From Malachius bipustulatus (taxonomy: Eukaryota > Arthropoda > Insecta > Coleoptera > Melyridae), in the NCBI GenBank assembly GCA_910589415.1, contig OU342634.1, positions 24,487,144-24,551,143 of the forward strand: a stretch of DNA of 64,000 nt. Direction: 5' to 3'. Made by a program: the position numbers and the translations under genes. Below the pieces are notes generated by a model that saw nothing but the letters and a program-made list of their open reading frames with translations, was not told the origin of the DNA and did no database searches. Of the stretch, positions 23,601 to 37,110 are shown piece by piece; within the stretch, counting starts at the first letter, position 1; each line of letters starts with the position of its first letter.

Positions 23601-24439
23601 GTCTGCTTAAATTTTAAATGTTGAAATTATCTGGACAATTAAACTCTGTAATTACAGCAAGTTGCTTATTGTTATGATAATTTATGTGAAGATAATAAGT
23701 TAAATTTTAATTTTATGTATTAAAATAACACATCCTGCTGAAATTTTCCTTGACCAATAGAAAGCGAGGAGTCATAAAACGCAAAATCATATTTCTCTAA
23801 ATATCCTCTGCAACTAATCGTTTTGCAAATATGTAAATAAAATCTGCAAATGTGCAAAATCTGTTTGCTCATAATGAAAATGTATGAAAATGATTGTCTC
23901 GACACTAATTCAATCATAACTGAGACATAATTAATGCACATAATTCCAGGCTGGGTCGACTGCTGTGTGGAGATATCGACACGTAACATATAGGTATCAT
24001 TGCCATGGACTTGGGTTTTTGTGGACCACTGATCACTGCTTTGTCAATCTTTATTGCAGCGTGTTTTCTCTAAAAAGTCTTTCCGGGATTGGAATTTGGA
24101 AAGAATGTTGTCCAAACGCATATCTTCAATTTGAGATAGGTATACATATATTTTTGAAATTACAAATTGCAGGTTATTGATTGACATGTTGTTCAGTTTA
24201 TATATTACCTACATATCATTCTTTTCGGTCGATCATGGGGAAAATAACGATCTGCAGAACATAATGATGCGATGTTGACATCATGGGGAATCATTTTTGT
24301 GATTCTTTGTATGATATAGTCTAAGGAAAACCCAATGAAAAACCTAAACACGCCATCCTGTTTAGATTGGTTTGAAGTTTTATATGTATGTAATCACTTT
24401 ACAGAATCCGAACTGAGGATATCTGGCTGTCAATGTAGG
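23601..24439. other. Intergenic, nothing recognised
   Basis: Short opposing frames only, with no motif or repeat that I could identify. Confidence 0.4.
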
Positions 24440-24645
24440 TTTTGCTTTCAAGAGTTTGAAATTCTGTAACCAGTCGATTGTTTCTCTGGAAATTTCATGA
24501 ATTTCTTAAAACCTCCAGGAAATTTGGTTAAAGGTCAATCATTCACAATATGATTGATGGATTCTGCTTGTCCGTGAACACTGGAATCGCTACATCTGCC
24601 GTGTCCTGTTCTTAAGCGATTTACTTTGTACCCAGACTTTTCTTT
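24440..24645 (-). pseudogene. Non-LTR retrotransposon RNase H remnant
   Basis: The minus strand reads GYKVNRLRTGHGRC, then INHIVND, a stop, and PLTKFPGGFKKF. The RLRTGHGR...HIVNDCPL...FPGG pattern is the C-terminal RNase H/zinc knuckle region of R1/Jockey-type elements. It carries an in-frame stop and lost cysteines. It comes from a different family than the remnant at 14.7 kb. Confidence 0.65.
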
Positions 24646-25474
24646 TTATTTCAAAACCGCGTTAACTACTGACTAGGGATATTCGATTATAGTATTGTTG
24701 AATAATGAAACACTTTTAATTCGCCAATCATGTCTCCATTCATCTTCAATTTTAAATAAATGGTCGAGATATGATGATATGAAGCTGTCGGTGAGCCGCT
24801 GTGGGACCCTTGAGAATGGGTTGCCTATCTCCCAGGGAATATATCTCCCTATAACCCTTCAAATTTCCCATTTTGGGCTGATTTTTGATATAGTTTTTTT
24901 AGAATAAAAATAGATAAAATAGATAAATTAAATAAAAAATAGAATAAAATTTGCTAGTGTCGGCAGAAGCAACACACAGAAAATTGCGAAAAGGGCCTTG
25001 GAGGCCTAATTACATATTCCTTCCTTCCATATAACTTTATCCATAAAACCATTCGTTTAGACCATCGTAACAGTAGGTACCTGAAGAGTGTGACAGAGAA
25101 ATACAGAAAAGGTGAATACGGTTTTTTAAAGGCAGGTAAAGCTGACTTAATAAAAAAGGCGCCGGCAGATTTAAAAAAAAATTTATTTTTTTTCAGAAAC
25201 GGTGCTTTCTAGCGAATAGTTGAATAAGAGAGGGGTTATCAAGGGCTGTCCCTACGTTTGAAACATTTTCTCATAAACTTCGAGGTTTTCTCAATGTTTC
25301 AAAAATAAGATGAAAAATATGATATAGGCAATTAACCAGACCCTGTGATATTTTGGGGATGACAGCTATAATATGCAGGGTTATCCTAAATGTGATACGA
25401 AAGATTTTAAGATCGCAAATGCACTGTTTTTGATATATGTATAAAACGTCAAAACAAAATGTCAAAGAAATAAA

Positions 25475-25972
25475 AAAAATTTTCAATTTTTTGGTGATAT
25501 ATCTAGAACCGTTTGAGGTACCGAGCTCAACTTTTCTACATAGCTTACCATTGATATTAGCTACTTTTCTAATGTATTTTAATATTTCATCATATACCAG
25601 CGGCGGAGATTTTAGGGTTACGCGTGAGGTTTTTTTGCCCCTAATATTTATTACGACACTCGTAATTGACATTTTGAAAGCGCATTTTAAACTGACAGTA
25701 TTTTCTACACAAAAGAGGTACTCTTGACTATAATTACTAATGTGAAATGTTTTCGAAAAAAACGGTCATTTGCGATCAAAAATTCGGTTTGAATGTTTCA
25801 AAACATCTTTCGGAAAATGAAGGGCAAAAAACTTCTCTCGATCCTAAAATCTCCGCAAATGGCACATGAAAAAAACTGAATTGCTCTTAAAAATGATATG
25901 ACATGCACAAAAGCTGCTAGTTCTGTATCTCAAACGGTTCCCGAGATATCTTCAAAAAACTGGAAAAAATCT
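25475..25972. repeat. Inverted-repeat element, family with ACCGTTTGAG arms
   Basis: The left arm (TATCTAGAACCGTTTGAGGT, then GGCGGAGATTTTAGGG) recurs inverted on the right (CCTAAAATCTCCGCAAATGG, then CTCAAACGGTTCCCGAGATA). The arms are diverged and meet near 25720. Related copies are at about 31245-31745, and one arm is near 21100-21220. The exact ends are not defined. Confidence 0.6.
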
Positions 25973-28030
25973 TTCTTTGATGCCCTGATGTATCTCAAAA
26001 ACGGTGCATTTGAGGACTTACGTTAATGAGAACTTTTTTCCTTAAAATGGGAGACTCCCCAAAAATATGGTGTCTCATCCATATTATCTTAAATTATTGA
26101 AGGATAGGTGTGAACAAGTTTTGTCGCGCTATCGCGAATTGCCTAATCTCTACAGTGTACACTATTCTGGTTCTGGCTGATGGGGTGTGATTAAATGTAT
26201 TGTCGAATAATTTCGGTGTTATGCAAAAAATTAAAGAAAGTAGCCGAAGTCTCGGAAATTTGCCTTAATTAATTAATTGATAACTGTAAGAATATCATTT
26301 TTGTTGTAATACCTATTAAAAAAGATACCTTATAGTACCTACATACATATTTTGTTTTCTATTAGAAATGTGTATTTTTTAATTATTATTATTATTCAAC
26401 CATAACAGATAATATTGGAAAGGTCATCCCGTCTCGACATATACGAACTCAATGTGTAATTACTTCAGTACACGAAATTTAACCTTTGGAGTAATTATAT
26501 TTTTTTAAAGCGTAAGTGTAAATACCTACATAATAAATATATTACCTCGAAAAAATAATGCACTAGCACTCGCCCTACGGCCTCATATAGATATGTTCGC
26601 TAAACTTTTTCTCGCGTGACTAAAATCCATCTTATTCCTATACTTATATCTACAAAACTAATTTCGTAAAACATTTTGATAATTATTACATTTATTCTTT
26701 CATGATGATGGGTGCATGCCTTCAATTTTGGTTATAACTGTACTTTTTAAATCTACATTGTTATAAATAATTTTACCCACTTCCCACTTTTCATAATTCG
26801 TTTCCCAAACAGTTTCTCATGTTATTCAAACAAGACTCTATTGTATTAACCTAGTACAGTTTCATCATACCGGTAAGTTATAGAGGTAGGTAGGTAACCA
26901 CTAACCAGAATTAAATAATTAACGCTCGGACTCGGCTTCAATCATTATCGTCTCTAAATAACTCTAATTATTAGGATTGTAATTGAATATAACTAATTTA
27001 TAAAGGAACTCGTAACATTTTTGTAATGTAGAAGATTTAGGAGTGAAATATTATGTTGAATAAACTTTATTTTTTTGTAGACTCACAATCCGATTCGCCC
27101 TTCCCTTTTATGTACGTGGAAGATTAGTTTTATGCTCATTTTGTTTGCCGACTTTTTCTTCTGAAATTTAGAATTTTATTGTACCAAACTAGGACACCTT
27201 AAGGAGTAAGATGGTTTTATTTTACCCATAGTATTATAAGTAACTAAAGTAACTCTAAATTTTCTATTTGTGTTACACATAAATATGCCATTATGCAAAA
27301 AAAAAAGAATTTGTTTTTGCTGGCCTTATTATGAACATAGTGTTCATAAGGCTAATACCTACCCTAAAAGTGATAAACGTGCAAACATAAAAAATAACCT
27401 TCGCTGCGAGAACACCTCTGCGGTCAAAAGAAATAGGTCTTGGTCTTCTTTGGAAAGACAGACAAATTTCTCATGTAGGTACATACAACGAACACGAAGA
27501 CATAAATATTTTGTAAAAATCTGAAATCAGGAGTATACTGCGAGGAAAATAGGTATCAATAAATATAGCCACATGATAAATGGCGACGTGCCTTACTATG
27601 ACGTGGCACAAGCCCATTCTGCCACAAAGAACGCACTACTCTTGCATTTCGTCATTTTGTCATGTGACTTTGACCATGAATATTAAAAAAAAATCTCTTA
27701 GGGAACAATTTACTAGGTTAACACTGTTTACTTACCACGTCGTCCACCTTTAACATCTGTTGACAAATACCTAATGAATTTACAATAATTTTATATCAAT
27801 TTTATTTTAATTTTATATAAATTATTTTCAGTCGTAAAATTTTAAACTGTAAAACTAAAAACTAAAGTCATGCGGTTAACGATAAATGACCGTTTTTACT
27901 GCAAGGGGGATGAGGGCGAATAAGCTTCAAGGTATTTTTATATCTAAAACTGTTACAGATATTCTTTTATGTGAATTTCGATATTTAAAAACAGGGTTGG
28001 AAACTTAGCTAAAACAGGCCCTAGCCTCAT
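25973..28030. other. AT-rich intergenic stretch, nothing recognised
   Basis: About 2 kb without a supportable gene, RNA or structured repeat. Short frames here have no recognisable motif. Confidence 0.4.
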
Positions 28031-28037
28031 TAGGAAT

Positions 28038-28327
28038 GTGGCCTTATTTGGTACAGGATGGTCGAAATTGAGCCTTGTACAAGATGCGAAGCTGTTGAGG
28101 TGTATACAATTTCTTTGTGCGGAAGAGTATTACAAGTTTTTGATAAGCACTCTTCGCCAAACCTACAACATGATCATGCAAATACATGTGCGCAAACAAA
28201 GCGAAGAGGCGATGGAAGAAGAGAGTGTCCCACCATCACCAGCATCATATATCAACCCAACTCCAAAACGTTGACCTTTTTGGAGAAGATGAGAGGTTGT
28301 GTTTTCTCGGCATTAAACTGCGTTTGA
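28038..28327 (+). other. Overlapping short frames, possible zinc-finger transposon remnant
   Basis: Two overlapping plus-strand frames are open here. The second has a Cys/His arrangement (CTRCEAV, LCGRVLQVFDKHSSPN, HDHANTC) vaguely like FLYWCH-type zinc fingers carried by some transposases. No further domain follows. Presented only as a possibility. Confidence 0.2.
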
Positions 28328-28439
28328 TCTCTCGCCCCAAGTTATTTGTGATCTCTCGCCCCAAGACCCTTGTAGGTCTTTGTTAAGTATTGAGACTTCT
28401 TGCTCTCTGCGAAAAAGTGCGTCGATGGCCGCAAGTTCG

Positions 28440-29215
28440 CGTATCTAAGGTATAGAAAGATATAAGTGTACTGTCATCGGCAAAACTGTACATTGAGTTT
28501 TTATTGTTGTGTCGAGAAAATCATTGATAAATATGAGAAAGAAAGCCGGGGATAAAATGGATTCCTGAAATACGCCGGCATTGATAGAAAAGGTGTCAGA
28601 AAGAAGTCCATCGACGGCAACCCGCAAGGAGCGATTTCCGAGGTAACTCGGATATACCACAAGCAGAACTTGGAGGCATACTCAAGCTGCAGGCATGCCG
28701 TAAGCCTGCAGCTTTGCCAACAATCCCCCATGTCAGACACGATCGAAAGCCCTAGAAATATCAAACGCAACTACTCGAGATTCCCAATGATTGTTCGACT
28801 GTGCTGTACCACAGTTTCGTTACGTAGGTGAGGAGGTCTCCAGCTGATCTCTGTTTGTGGAAGCCGAACTGGCGGTCGGTGATTATATTAGCTCCAATTA
28901 GGTACTTTAAAAGATGTTGGTAGATAATTTTGGTCTTTTTGCCTTCCTTAGGAATAGACTAAACTCGTGCACATTTACAGTAGGAAGGAAACCTTCTTTT
29001 TTTATAAGGCATTATGAAAAATCGACAAAAAAATAAGACGACAGCGTAGTCGCGTAATTTTTAAATACGACAACCGGTCGCCATCGGGACCAGAAGTTTT
29101 GTTTGGGTTCAAGGCTAACATATTGCGCTTTATGATATTATGCTGTCGGAAAATAGTTAGGAATCCAAAAACATTTTGGATTTTACGGGAGGGATAATTG
29201 GCGTGGTTCTTCCCT
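28440..29215 (-). pseudogene. Non-LTR reverse transcriptase pseudogene
   Basis: Reading the minus strand with frame changes, the ordered motifs of a Jockey-like reverse transcriptase can be followed. NPNKTSGPDG is near 29110-29080, DRQFGFHKQRSAGDLLTYVT near 28880, DISRAFDRV at 28762-28736, LGNRSLRVAVDGLLSD near 28650, QESILSP near 28560, and FADDS (catalytic Asp pair) at 28484-28470. At least three frameshifts separate them, and the usual QGSILSP glycine is changed. The element is dead. Confidence 0.85.
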
Positions 29216-29639
29216 AAAATCGACCGAAGAATGTGAAGACAATAATTACGTCAACAGGTTGGCCTCCTCAGTAGCCATTGATGCAATAGTCCCGTCTATC
29301 CGTGGATGTGGTGGATTTGGTAAAATTCTGGCTACCTGCCTTAGTGACCGACCGAAAAGATTTCGAACCGTTGGGGCAGTGGAGACCCCATCTTTGGTTA
29401 ATTACGAGCTTCCTTGGTTCGTTCTATTAGTTCTTTGCATCTGTTTCGAACCCGGATGAAATTGTAGTGATTTGTGCCGTCAGGACTCTTTCACCACTAC
29501 CGAAAAGCAAATTATTTGGATGCGATAGCTTTCTTGCACCTTTTAAAACATTCGTTAAAAATAAACTACCTAATTATGCTTTCCAGAGATAGTAGTAAAC
29601 TTGCGAAACATTCTTTTGGTCATTCGATCTATTGGCGCT

Positions 29640-30285
29640 TGGCGAATCGACTATAGAGACATGAGTAGAATATCTAGTCATACAGGTGTTATACCAATGA
29701 AGTTATGGAAGACCTTACATAATTTTGGCTTGCACCCATATCATCTCCAAGGACAGGCTTTATTGCCAACGGAGTTTGATTTGCGCATGCATTGTTGTTC
29801 TGTTTTTGACTCATTGAACATCAGCATATCCTTTAGAACATTTTGTTCACTGACAAGGCTATCTTCATGGGATGGTATTAATAATACCATTGACAACCCT
29901 CATAAAACCTAAGAAAAGCATTTTCAAAGTACGCTTTTAGTTAGGTAAACACTTGTTCTGAAAGTTTCTTACAAGAAGAAGTGTCCTTTTTCATGGGGAA
30001 TGTTCCTTTTCTACTAAACAGAGTTCTGTACGATACGATACTCATTTTGGTAGACTGCATTTAAAAAAAAACTTCATATAACGACTATTAAAACGGAAGA
30101 GGCGGTCCAGTGCCTCGGCTTCTCAGGTCACCTGACCTAACACCCCTTGAATACTCTCTTTGGGGGCATAATAAAAGTCGATAGTGTTGATGCAGAAGAA
30201 TCTCAAGATGAACTTGTGAACCGAATTAAGGGCACTGCACTTCAAATATGAAATTCTCCAATTCTACAGATGTAGACGACCTGTT
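29640..30285 (+). pseudogene. Mariner-like transposase pseudogene
   Basis: The plus strand shows a helix-turn-helix segment (SHTGVIPMKLWKTLHNFGLH, PYHLQGQALLPTEFDLRMHC). After a shift comes ILFTDKAIF, carrying the first catalytic Asp, then the NPH box. After another gap and shift comes LRSPDLTPLEYSLWG with the third Asp, at about 30114-30170, then AEESQDELVNRIK. This order fits the IS630/Tc1/mariner class. Several frameshifts and stops make it inactive. Confidence 0.75.
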
Positions 30286-31244
30286 AAATTTTTTTTACGC
30301 AAGACTAAATTTTCTATTGAAGCTGCAGAAAATAATTTTTAACAGCATTAAAGTAAACCTTTTTGAAGTAAATAAAATAAATTAATTCCTTTTATATCAT
30401 CAATGCCTTGTAATAATTATATCGGGAATCATTTTCGAAAGTGGATGTTTATTAAGTTATTTTAACTCGAAAGAATTTAATTAACATGCCTTTAAGCTAT
30501 CGTTCTCGAGTCACGGGACTCAACTTTTATAAATTTCTAAAAAAAAAAAAAAACGATTGGATCTTGTCTCATTTATTTTTATCTTCTTCTTGTAGTTGCA
30601 GGTGATCGTCTATTAGCTTTACTGAATGATTTATTAAGAGACCATCAAGAATGTGGGACTTTTCGAAGTAGGTAGGTAAGGAAAAATCACAACGAAATAT
30701 TTCCAACGTTGCTAAATTATTTCATCCGTTGAAAGCTTCTCTGATTGGTTCTTTCTCATTAAGTGGAAGTGTTGTGTAGATGGACAAAAGTATGTGGTAA
30801 ACAGTTAGTTACTTACTAACGGCTACGGTCTACGGTTATCATTATAAATCTATATGAATAATTAAATTAAGATTGCTTTGTAATTATTGCTTACATTGAG
30901 CTTACAAACGTGTTTCAATTTTCTAGATGGAAATTTATTAACTATGTACCGAAAACTTTTTTTTGCAGCTGCAGAGACGAATAATATATCCAATTGACTT
31001 TATTTTTCTTGCTACCCCTCTGCGTTTGGTCTTTGAGTATTTTTTGTTTTGTTGGGGAGATGCCGAATGTGAAGGTTCAAAATACAGCTTTCAAATCTAC
31101 AAATAAGTGCAAAAATTTTAGGAGATGATTCCTAGGCTCAATCTAAGGAAGGAAGATCCTATTAACATGGGTCCACAAATGCACCGATTTTGAGACACAG
31201 AGTGCCAAAGAAAGACTTTTTTCTAGTTTCTTATTAAAGATATC
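30286..31244. other. Intergenic, nothing recognised
   Basis: AT-rich sequence between the mariner relic and the next inverted-repeat element, with no supportable feature. Confidence 0.35.
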
Positions 31245-31745
31245 ATTAGATATAGGTATCTCAGAAACCGTTCAAGGTACAGAGCTCATCTTACCCATTG
31301 ATATTAACTAGTTTTTTTATTTTTATTAATTATTAATTAATTTTTGTTTTCATATGCCAGTGACGGATATTTTGGGGTTGCGTTAGGTTTTTTGTCCCTA
31401 AATTCTAGGAAACTGGTAAAATTGTAATTTTCAAAGCAAATTTAGAGCCGCCACAATGTTATTTATTTTGAGCCGCCTATGTTTTTTGCAGAAAAAAGAT
31501 ATTACTCTTGGTCATAATGCTTGATTCGTTTTTGAGAAAAACGGCTATTTACGATGGAAAACTCGCTTCGGAAATTTCAAACATGTGTCGGGAAAGGACA
31601 CGCAAGAAAACTTCCCTAATTCATAGTACATGTTAATGGCAATGGTACTTAAAAAATGAATTATTGACATTAAAAAGATAGCTTACATCAATGATATAAA
31701 TATGAGTCCTGTACCTCAAACGGCTGCCGATACATATCTTAAAAA
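31245..31745. repeat. Inverted-repeat element, second member of the ACCGTTTGAG family
   Basis: The left arm has TATCTCAGAAACCGTTCAAG, then GACGGATATTTTGGGGTTGC. The right arm has CTGTACCTCAAACGGCTGCC in inverse order. The internal layout matches 25475-25972, including the TTTTTTGTCCCTAA and AAGAAAACTTCCCT pair, with substantial divergence. Confidence 0.55.
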
Positions 31746-32817
31746 AATTTAAAAAGTTATATTTTTTACGTGTATTTCAAAAATTTCCGGATAAACGTTA
31801 ATGGGAAATTATTTGTTTAAAATGAACCAAGAAATCACCCCCTAAAATTTTTCGCATTTATTTAGGATAACCTTATAGAATCTAGAACAAACGTTATAAT
31901 TTAATCATCTTTATTTACGGACGAAATTTTACATTTAATCCAAATTTCTTTAATTCTGCTAACGCCGAATACACCTCAATACCGAGAATCGAGAAATGAA
32001 CCGATGCAGGAAATGAAATGACACAAGACCAGAACCAGAATATCGTCTCCACATGTACCAAGAGCCGATACCACTGACCAATAAATACAATGTATATGTT
32101 CGCACTAAAGATGTTATGCACGCAACGTTCTGCATTTCTAGAGGTACCTTAGGTTAGGTATACACCACTACCGGAGGAGGGCAAAATCAATTAAATATTC
32201 AAAAAATTAAATTATCAAATTAACGTATGTTATTGGTATATAAGACTGAAACTTTATAGAAGTGCATATATAACTCAAGGGGTAATAAATATCGGTAAAA
32301 AGCGATGATATTCAAGTTTAAAGGGCGTGAATAAAGAGTTTCTGTGAATAATTCTTCAGATTAATGTATGAGGTCTTCATGGTCACTAATTAACATAGAA
32401 ACGTTCAAAGAACAGTTTTCGTAAGTAATTTCTGTGTTTTTAAAGCATGATTAAATTCTCCGCTGATTGTTATATTTTTTTATTTAACTAAATTTTGGAT
32501 TCGTTATGAATGGTTCTGGCCCAGTTGCCGAAGTGTAAGGCCAATAAGTTTTGCTCATATCGCGTGGAGAGATGAAGAAGTATGAAGAATTTCTGACTTT
32601 ACTAACCTGGAGTGCATAGATAATTTCTTCTGAGCTTAAAAAGCGTGCAATTTTAAGTGGCTAAAAATTTTTTTTATTAAAATTGAATTTTGAGCTTCTG
32701 ATGAGTGAATCAGAATTCTGAGAGGTCACTGGAGCACCAGTTTTAATATAACCCGAAAATTAAATCGGAATCTACACGAAAATTAAAACACCGCTTTGAA
32801 AAATCAGTCTGGAAGTA
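31746..32817. other. Intergenic, nothing recognised
   Basis: No supportable gene. A minus-strand frame of 68 codons (31915-32121) has no motif. Confidence 0.35.
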
Positions 32818-33414
32818 AGAATTTTCCGAAACAAGCTGAAATTTCGCGGGCTGTTAAAAGACAATAAAAGACGAAATTTCCAAGTTTTCGATCTACAATC
32901 CCTTGTAAGTTTTCTGCCATGCTGATTTTTGGGGTTAGTTATTTTTTAAATCATTTAACAGCTTATTTTTGAATATTTTGAATAGGTACAGCGATTTGTT
33001 TAAAAAAATATTTTTTTGTAGAGCGTATAGATCCAATTCTCACAAAATGATTACTTTAACGATATGATATTTGCATAAATTAAAAAAAGGTGATGCTTTC
33101 CGAGATATTCGGGACAAAAAATATTTTTGGAACAACTTTTTCGTTAAAAACAATCACCATTTTTTGATTCATGAAAATCATTCGACACATCGTTTTGTGG
33201 GGACTTTCACGCTATACAATAAAGTACCTACACCTGTTTAATTGTTACTCAAAACACTAAAAAAAGGCTGGGAAACTTAAAAATTCTACTCCGAAAAAAA
33301 ATGGAGGAAAACGCACAAGGGGTTGGAGGTAGAAAGCTAGTGAAATTTTGTCTTTTATATGGTCTTCTTAAAAACCCCTAAATTTCAGCTTGTTCGGTTT
33401 ACGGAAAATTCCGA
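32818..33414. repeat. Inverted-repeat element
   Basis: AGAATTTTCCGAAACAAGCT near 32819 with AAAAGACGAAATTTCC, CTCCTTGTAAG-like and TGCTGATTTTT segments recurs inverted as AAAAATGGAGGAAAAC, AAATTTTGTCTTTTATATGG and AGCTTGTTCGGTTTACGGAA ending near 33414. The arms are about 110-130 bases and diverged around a central AT-rich part. Confidence 0.6.
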
Positions 33415-36112
33415 TCTCTAATATCGATTTCTTTTCAATTTTTATTTAATTAAAGCAACGAGAGAACTCCATAAATATAATTTTTTATGTTCATCTATGA
33501 AATTTGTTTATAGTAAGTGAGTAAAGAATAAGATAAAATATTTAATCAATAATGTAAATTTTTTCTGAAAATAATAAAGGTTGAAATATTAGCCAAAAAA
33601 TGAAAATGTAATATTTCTTCCAGTCTTCCAGCGGAAAAGCAAGCTTTCACGAGAAACGAATAAATTTTCTTTCAGTCTCTATTATAATATGTACTTATAT
33701 GATCAATTTTGTTACATTAATTTCGATCAAATCTTATTAGGTACTTATCTAAGAAACTAGTGGCTCTTAAAACCGTTAAAAGTCTACAAAAATCTTGCAA
33801 TGTAGACACTCTAGCCATCAACAAGTGCATCTCTGGCTTAAGACCACGTAATGGACAGGTATCCGGCTGGTAGGTAGACTTATGTAGGACACGGTATATA
33901 AGCGCCAAGTTCAAGGTACCGAAGTCCATTTGCAGTGCCCATCTTCTACAAGTGCATCACTATCTTGCTCAAGAATATAACAATCTTCTAGGTGTACCGT
34001 TTACCTGATCCACTTTTGTTCCTGTGATCTAGTTGAAAACAATTTCAAAGGTCAGTAAACAAGTTATTAACTGTTTGTTATGGAGATCTGTTTGTGCACT
34101 TATTGGTTTTTCGGTTTAATTGTTTTCCAATTCTTAAATGTTTTAGATAGTGAAATTGAGGTCTCGAAATCTTCCGATTTACTAAAATTACTGAAAGGAG
34201 ACGTGAAGGGAGATGAATTTAGTTTAATTGATATGAAGTTATTTATACTATAAGAAATGTGTTATTATAGACATAGTATAAACAAGTCTAGGCAGAAAAA
34301 ATTACTTCAAGCCTACAGGTCGAGAGTACATTTTTCTTAAACTAACGTTCAAAACTTGTACCTCTAGCGCCTGAAAATCTTAAATTGTCTTCTACTTTCA
34401 ATAAAATACCTACAAATGATCAAAAATCGAATTGTTAAATATGATCATTTCTTCATAATAGAAGAATTAATATTCCTTTCCTATTAAGTACCTAATAAGT
34501 ACATAAAAATGCAGAATGGGTATAAAAAATGTAATCAACGGTTTGAAAATTTAAAAATTAATTAGTTCTGTTTTTGGGGGATACCAACGCCTTTCTGGCC
34601 ATAGATTTGATAATATAATACAAAATTACTTAAAACTATTGTTATCCATTAATTTTTAAAAATTATGGTCTTCACGGGTCGCAGTACCATCTGGTTTTTG
34701 TTTTTTATTTTGCTACTTTGCGTCTCTAATATTTTTTATTCGAAATATCAAAAGAAGCTGCGGATACTATTCGGTGCAAATGTTCAAAAAGCTGCTTTTG
34801 TTTACTTATACCACTAACAGTGGGGGGCTTATTGGTAGATGGTGCCTTGCGGGGAACCCCCCGAATTTATGTAGTGTGTTCAGGGGCTTTAAAAAACGAA
34901 AAGTCATTTCGTTTTTTTATGAGAACATTTTTCTTTGGCGAATTTATTGTAATGTATTACTAGAGAAACCGTGTTATTTTAAAACATGAAATACAAACTA
35001 GCGGATAAAATTTTCAAAAATACCGCCATTAACTTTTCTTCATGCGTCAGCTCCGTCATTTATGAATTACTTATTTAGTTGCTCGTTGAAAATTATCTTT
35101 AATGAGTGCTGCGAGGGCCTTTCTGGCGCACTTTCATTTTGTAAACTAGTGATTCCAACCATCCCCAAAGGTCATAGGCTAGGGGAGTGAGGTTTGGTGA
35201 CGGAGAAAAATAAAACTTTTTTCTCAATAATGCGTTACAATAAATTCAGATTAATAACTCTTCATTGTGAATAATTGATTTTTATCATCATTATTTTTTT
35301 AATGCAAAAATTTCTATAATCAGCAATAAACATGTCGTACAAGTTGTTAGAAAGACATACACATATGATTGTAACGGCAATAGATTCGACTTGATAATTC
35401 GAGAAAAATTGAACAGATTATTTTTTCCTAATAAGATGAGACCATTGGAACAAGCAGTTAATGAAATTAAACAGGTCACATTCTGAAGGCAGGTCCGACT
35501 TTGCATACCCGTTTTTATCCGTTATAATGTGTCGAATAACCCATAAGTATGATGCGATACAGTTATATTACATATTTGTGCTGTAAATAAAGACCTGTTT
35601 GTATATTCTTTTGGGCATCTCGTTTAAACAATTAACAAGGTAGCACAAAGAACTTAATTGTTGTTGCCGGACTAGATTTAATATTGTTTGCAGTTTTTAT
35701 TTGTACTCCATCAATTTTCTATACAGTTTAGAAACTTTTCACTCAATATTTAATAAGGTAGGTAGGTAGGTATACTCGTATTATGATGCTGTTCCTATCC
35801 ATCTTTTTCTATCAACATTTGTTGTTAGAAATCGTGTCATTTAGAAAGTAACTCTTACATGAATCATAAAACTGATTAATCGAAGGGAAGGCATCATAGA
35901 TAGAAATTATAAATATATACTATACCTACTAATAAAGAAGAAATACATCAAAGAAACTATTACTTTCTCAATACAAAATTTGTATCGATCGACTCATTGT
36001 CGATGATGCCAGTTTTCTGCTATTCAGTAGAGATATCTCAAGTTTTGGGACTTGGGGTAAACTGTAAGAAATATACGAGTACAAAAAATAAACCGTGAAA
36101 AATAATCATATA
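33415..36112. other. Intergenic, nothing recognised
   Basis: 2.7 kb of AT-rich DNA with only short frames (for example 33717-33929, 34774-34989, 35291-35506) that show no domain or splice context I could use. Confidence 0.35.
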
Positions 36113-37110
36113 CAGGGTTATGCAAATTTCATGGTGCCAGTATTGGGATATCCTAAACCATAAGAGATACAGGGTTGCTTAAATTAGAGAAAAGTTGTGC
36201 TATTTTATGGCCATCTCGAATCCGTCAAAACATGCAAGATATCTGTGACCGTTCCTGAAATATCCTGAAAAAACTGAAAAATCGAGAAATCTTATTTTTG
36301 GAATATCTCTCTTACCATTGGAAATTAATAAATAATTTTTTGTAGCCTTACATAAGCCGTTATAAGCTATTTATCTGACGTTTCAAAAATTTTCACAGCC
36401 GACTAGATCCCAGAGTTTTCATAGTCAACTTTCGTTTTTCTTATGGCCGGCATATTATTTTTTATGTCGTTCAATAAGAAAAAAATAATGGAAACCAAAA
36501 ACTAATAAACTTCAAAAAATAACTTTCAAAAATTTTTGTTCTTCTTTTTTTTTTCTAAAAAAAAGGACAACTTTTTAGATCGAATATCATAGAGAAATTA
36601 ACAACCTATAAGGCAAGCAGTATGACTTCATATTGGCCTATTTCAGTTAAGAACTATCTGTTTTTCTTTGAAAAAAGAAGAATAAAAATTTTCCAATTTT
36701 TTTTTTCTAAAATTTATTAATTTTTGGTTTACATTATTTTTTTCTTATCGAACGACATAAAAAAATAATATGGCGGCCATAAGAAAAACGAAAGTTGACT
36801 ATGAAAACTCTGGGATCTAGTCGGCTGTGAAAAAATTTGAAACGTCAGATAAATAGCTTATAACGGCTTATGTAAGGCTACAAAAAATTATTTATTAATT
36901 TCCAATGGTAAGAAAGATATTCCAAAAATAAGATTTCTCGATTTTTCAGTTTTTTCAGGATATTTCAGGAACGGTCACAGATATCTTGCATGTTTTGACG
37001 GATTCGAGATGACCATAAAATAGCGCAACTTTTCTCTAATTCAAGCAACCCTGTATCTCTTATGGTTTAGGATATCCCAATACTGACACCATGAAATTTG
37101 CATAACCCTA
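36113..37110. mobile_element. Foldback element family E
   Basis: A 998-base inverted repeat with ends CAGGGTTATGCAAATTTCAT and near complement (ATGAAATTTGCATAACCCTA), flanked by TA on both sides. The arms run almost to the centre near 36611. They include matched AATATCCTGAAAAAACTGAA / TTCAGTTTTTTCAGGATATT and GAAAACGAAAGTTGACTATG-type segments. No coding content. Confidence 0.82.
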
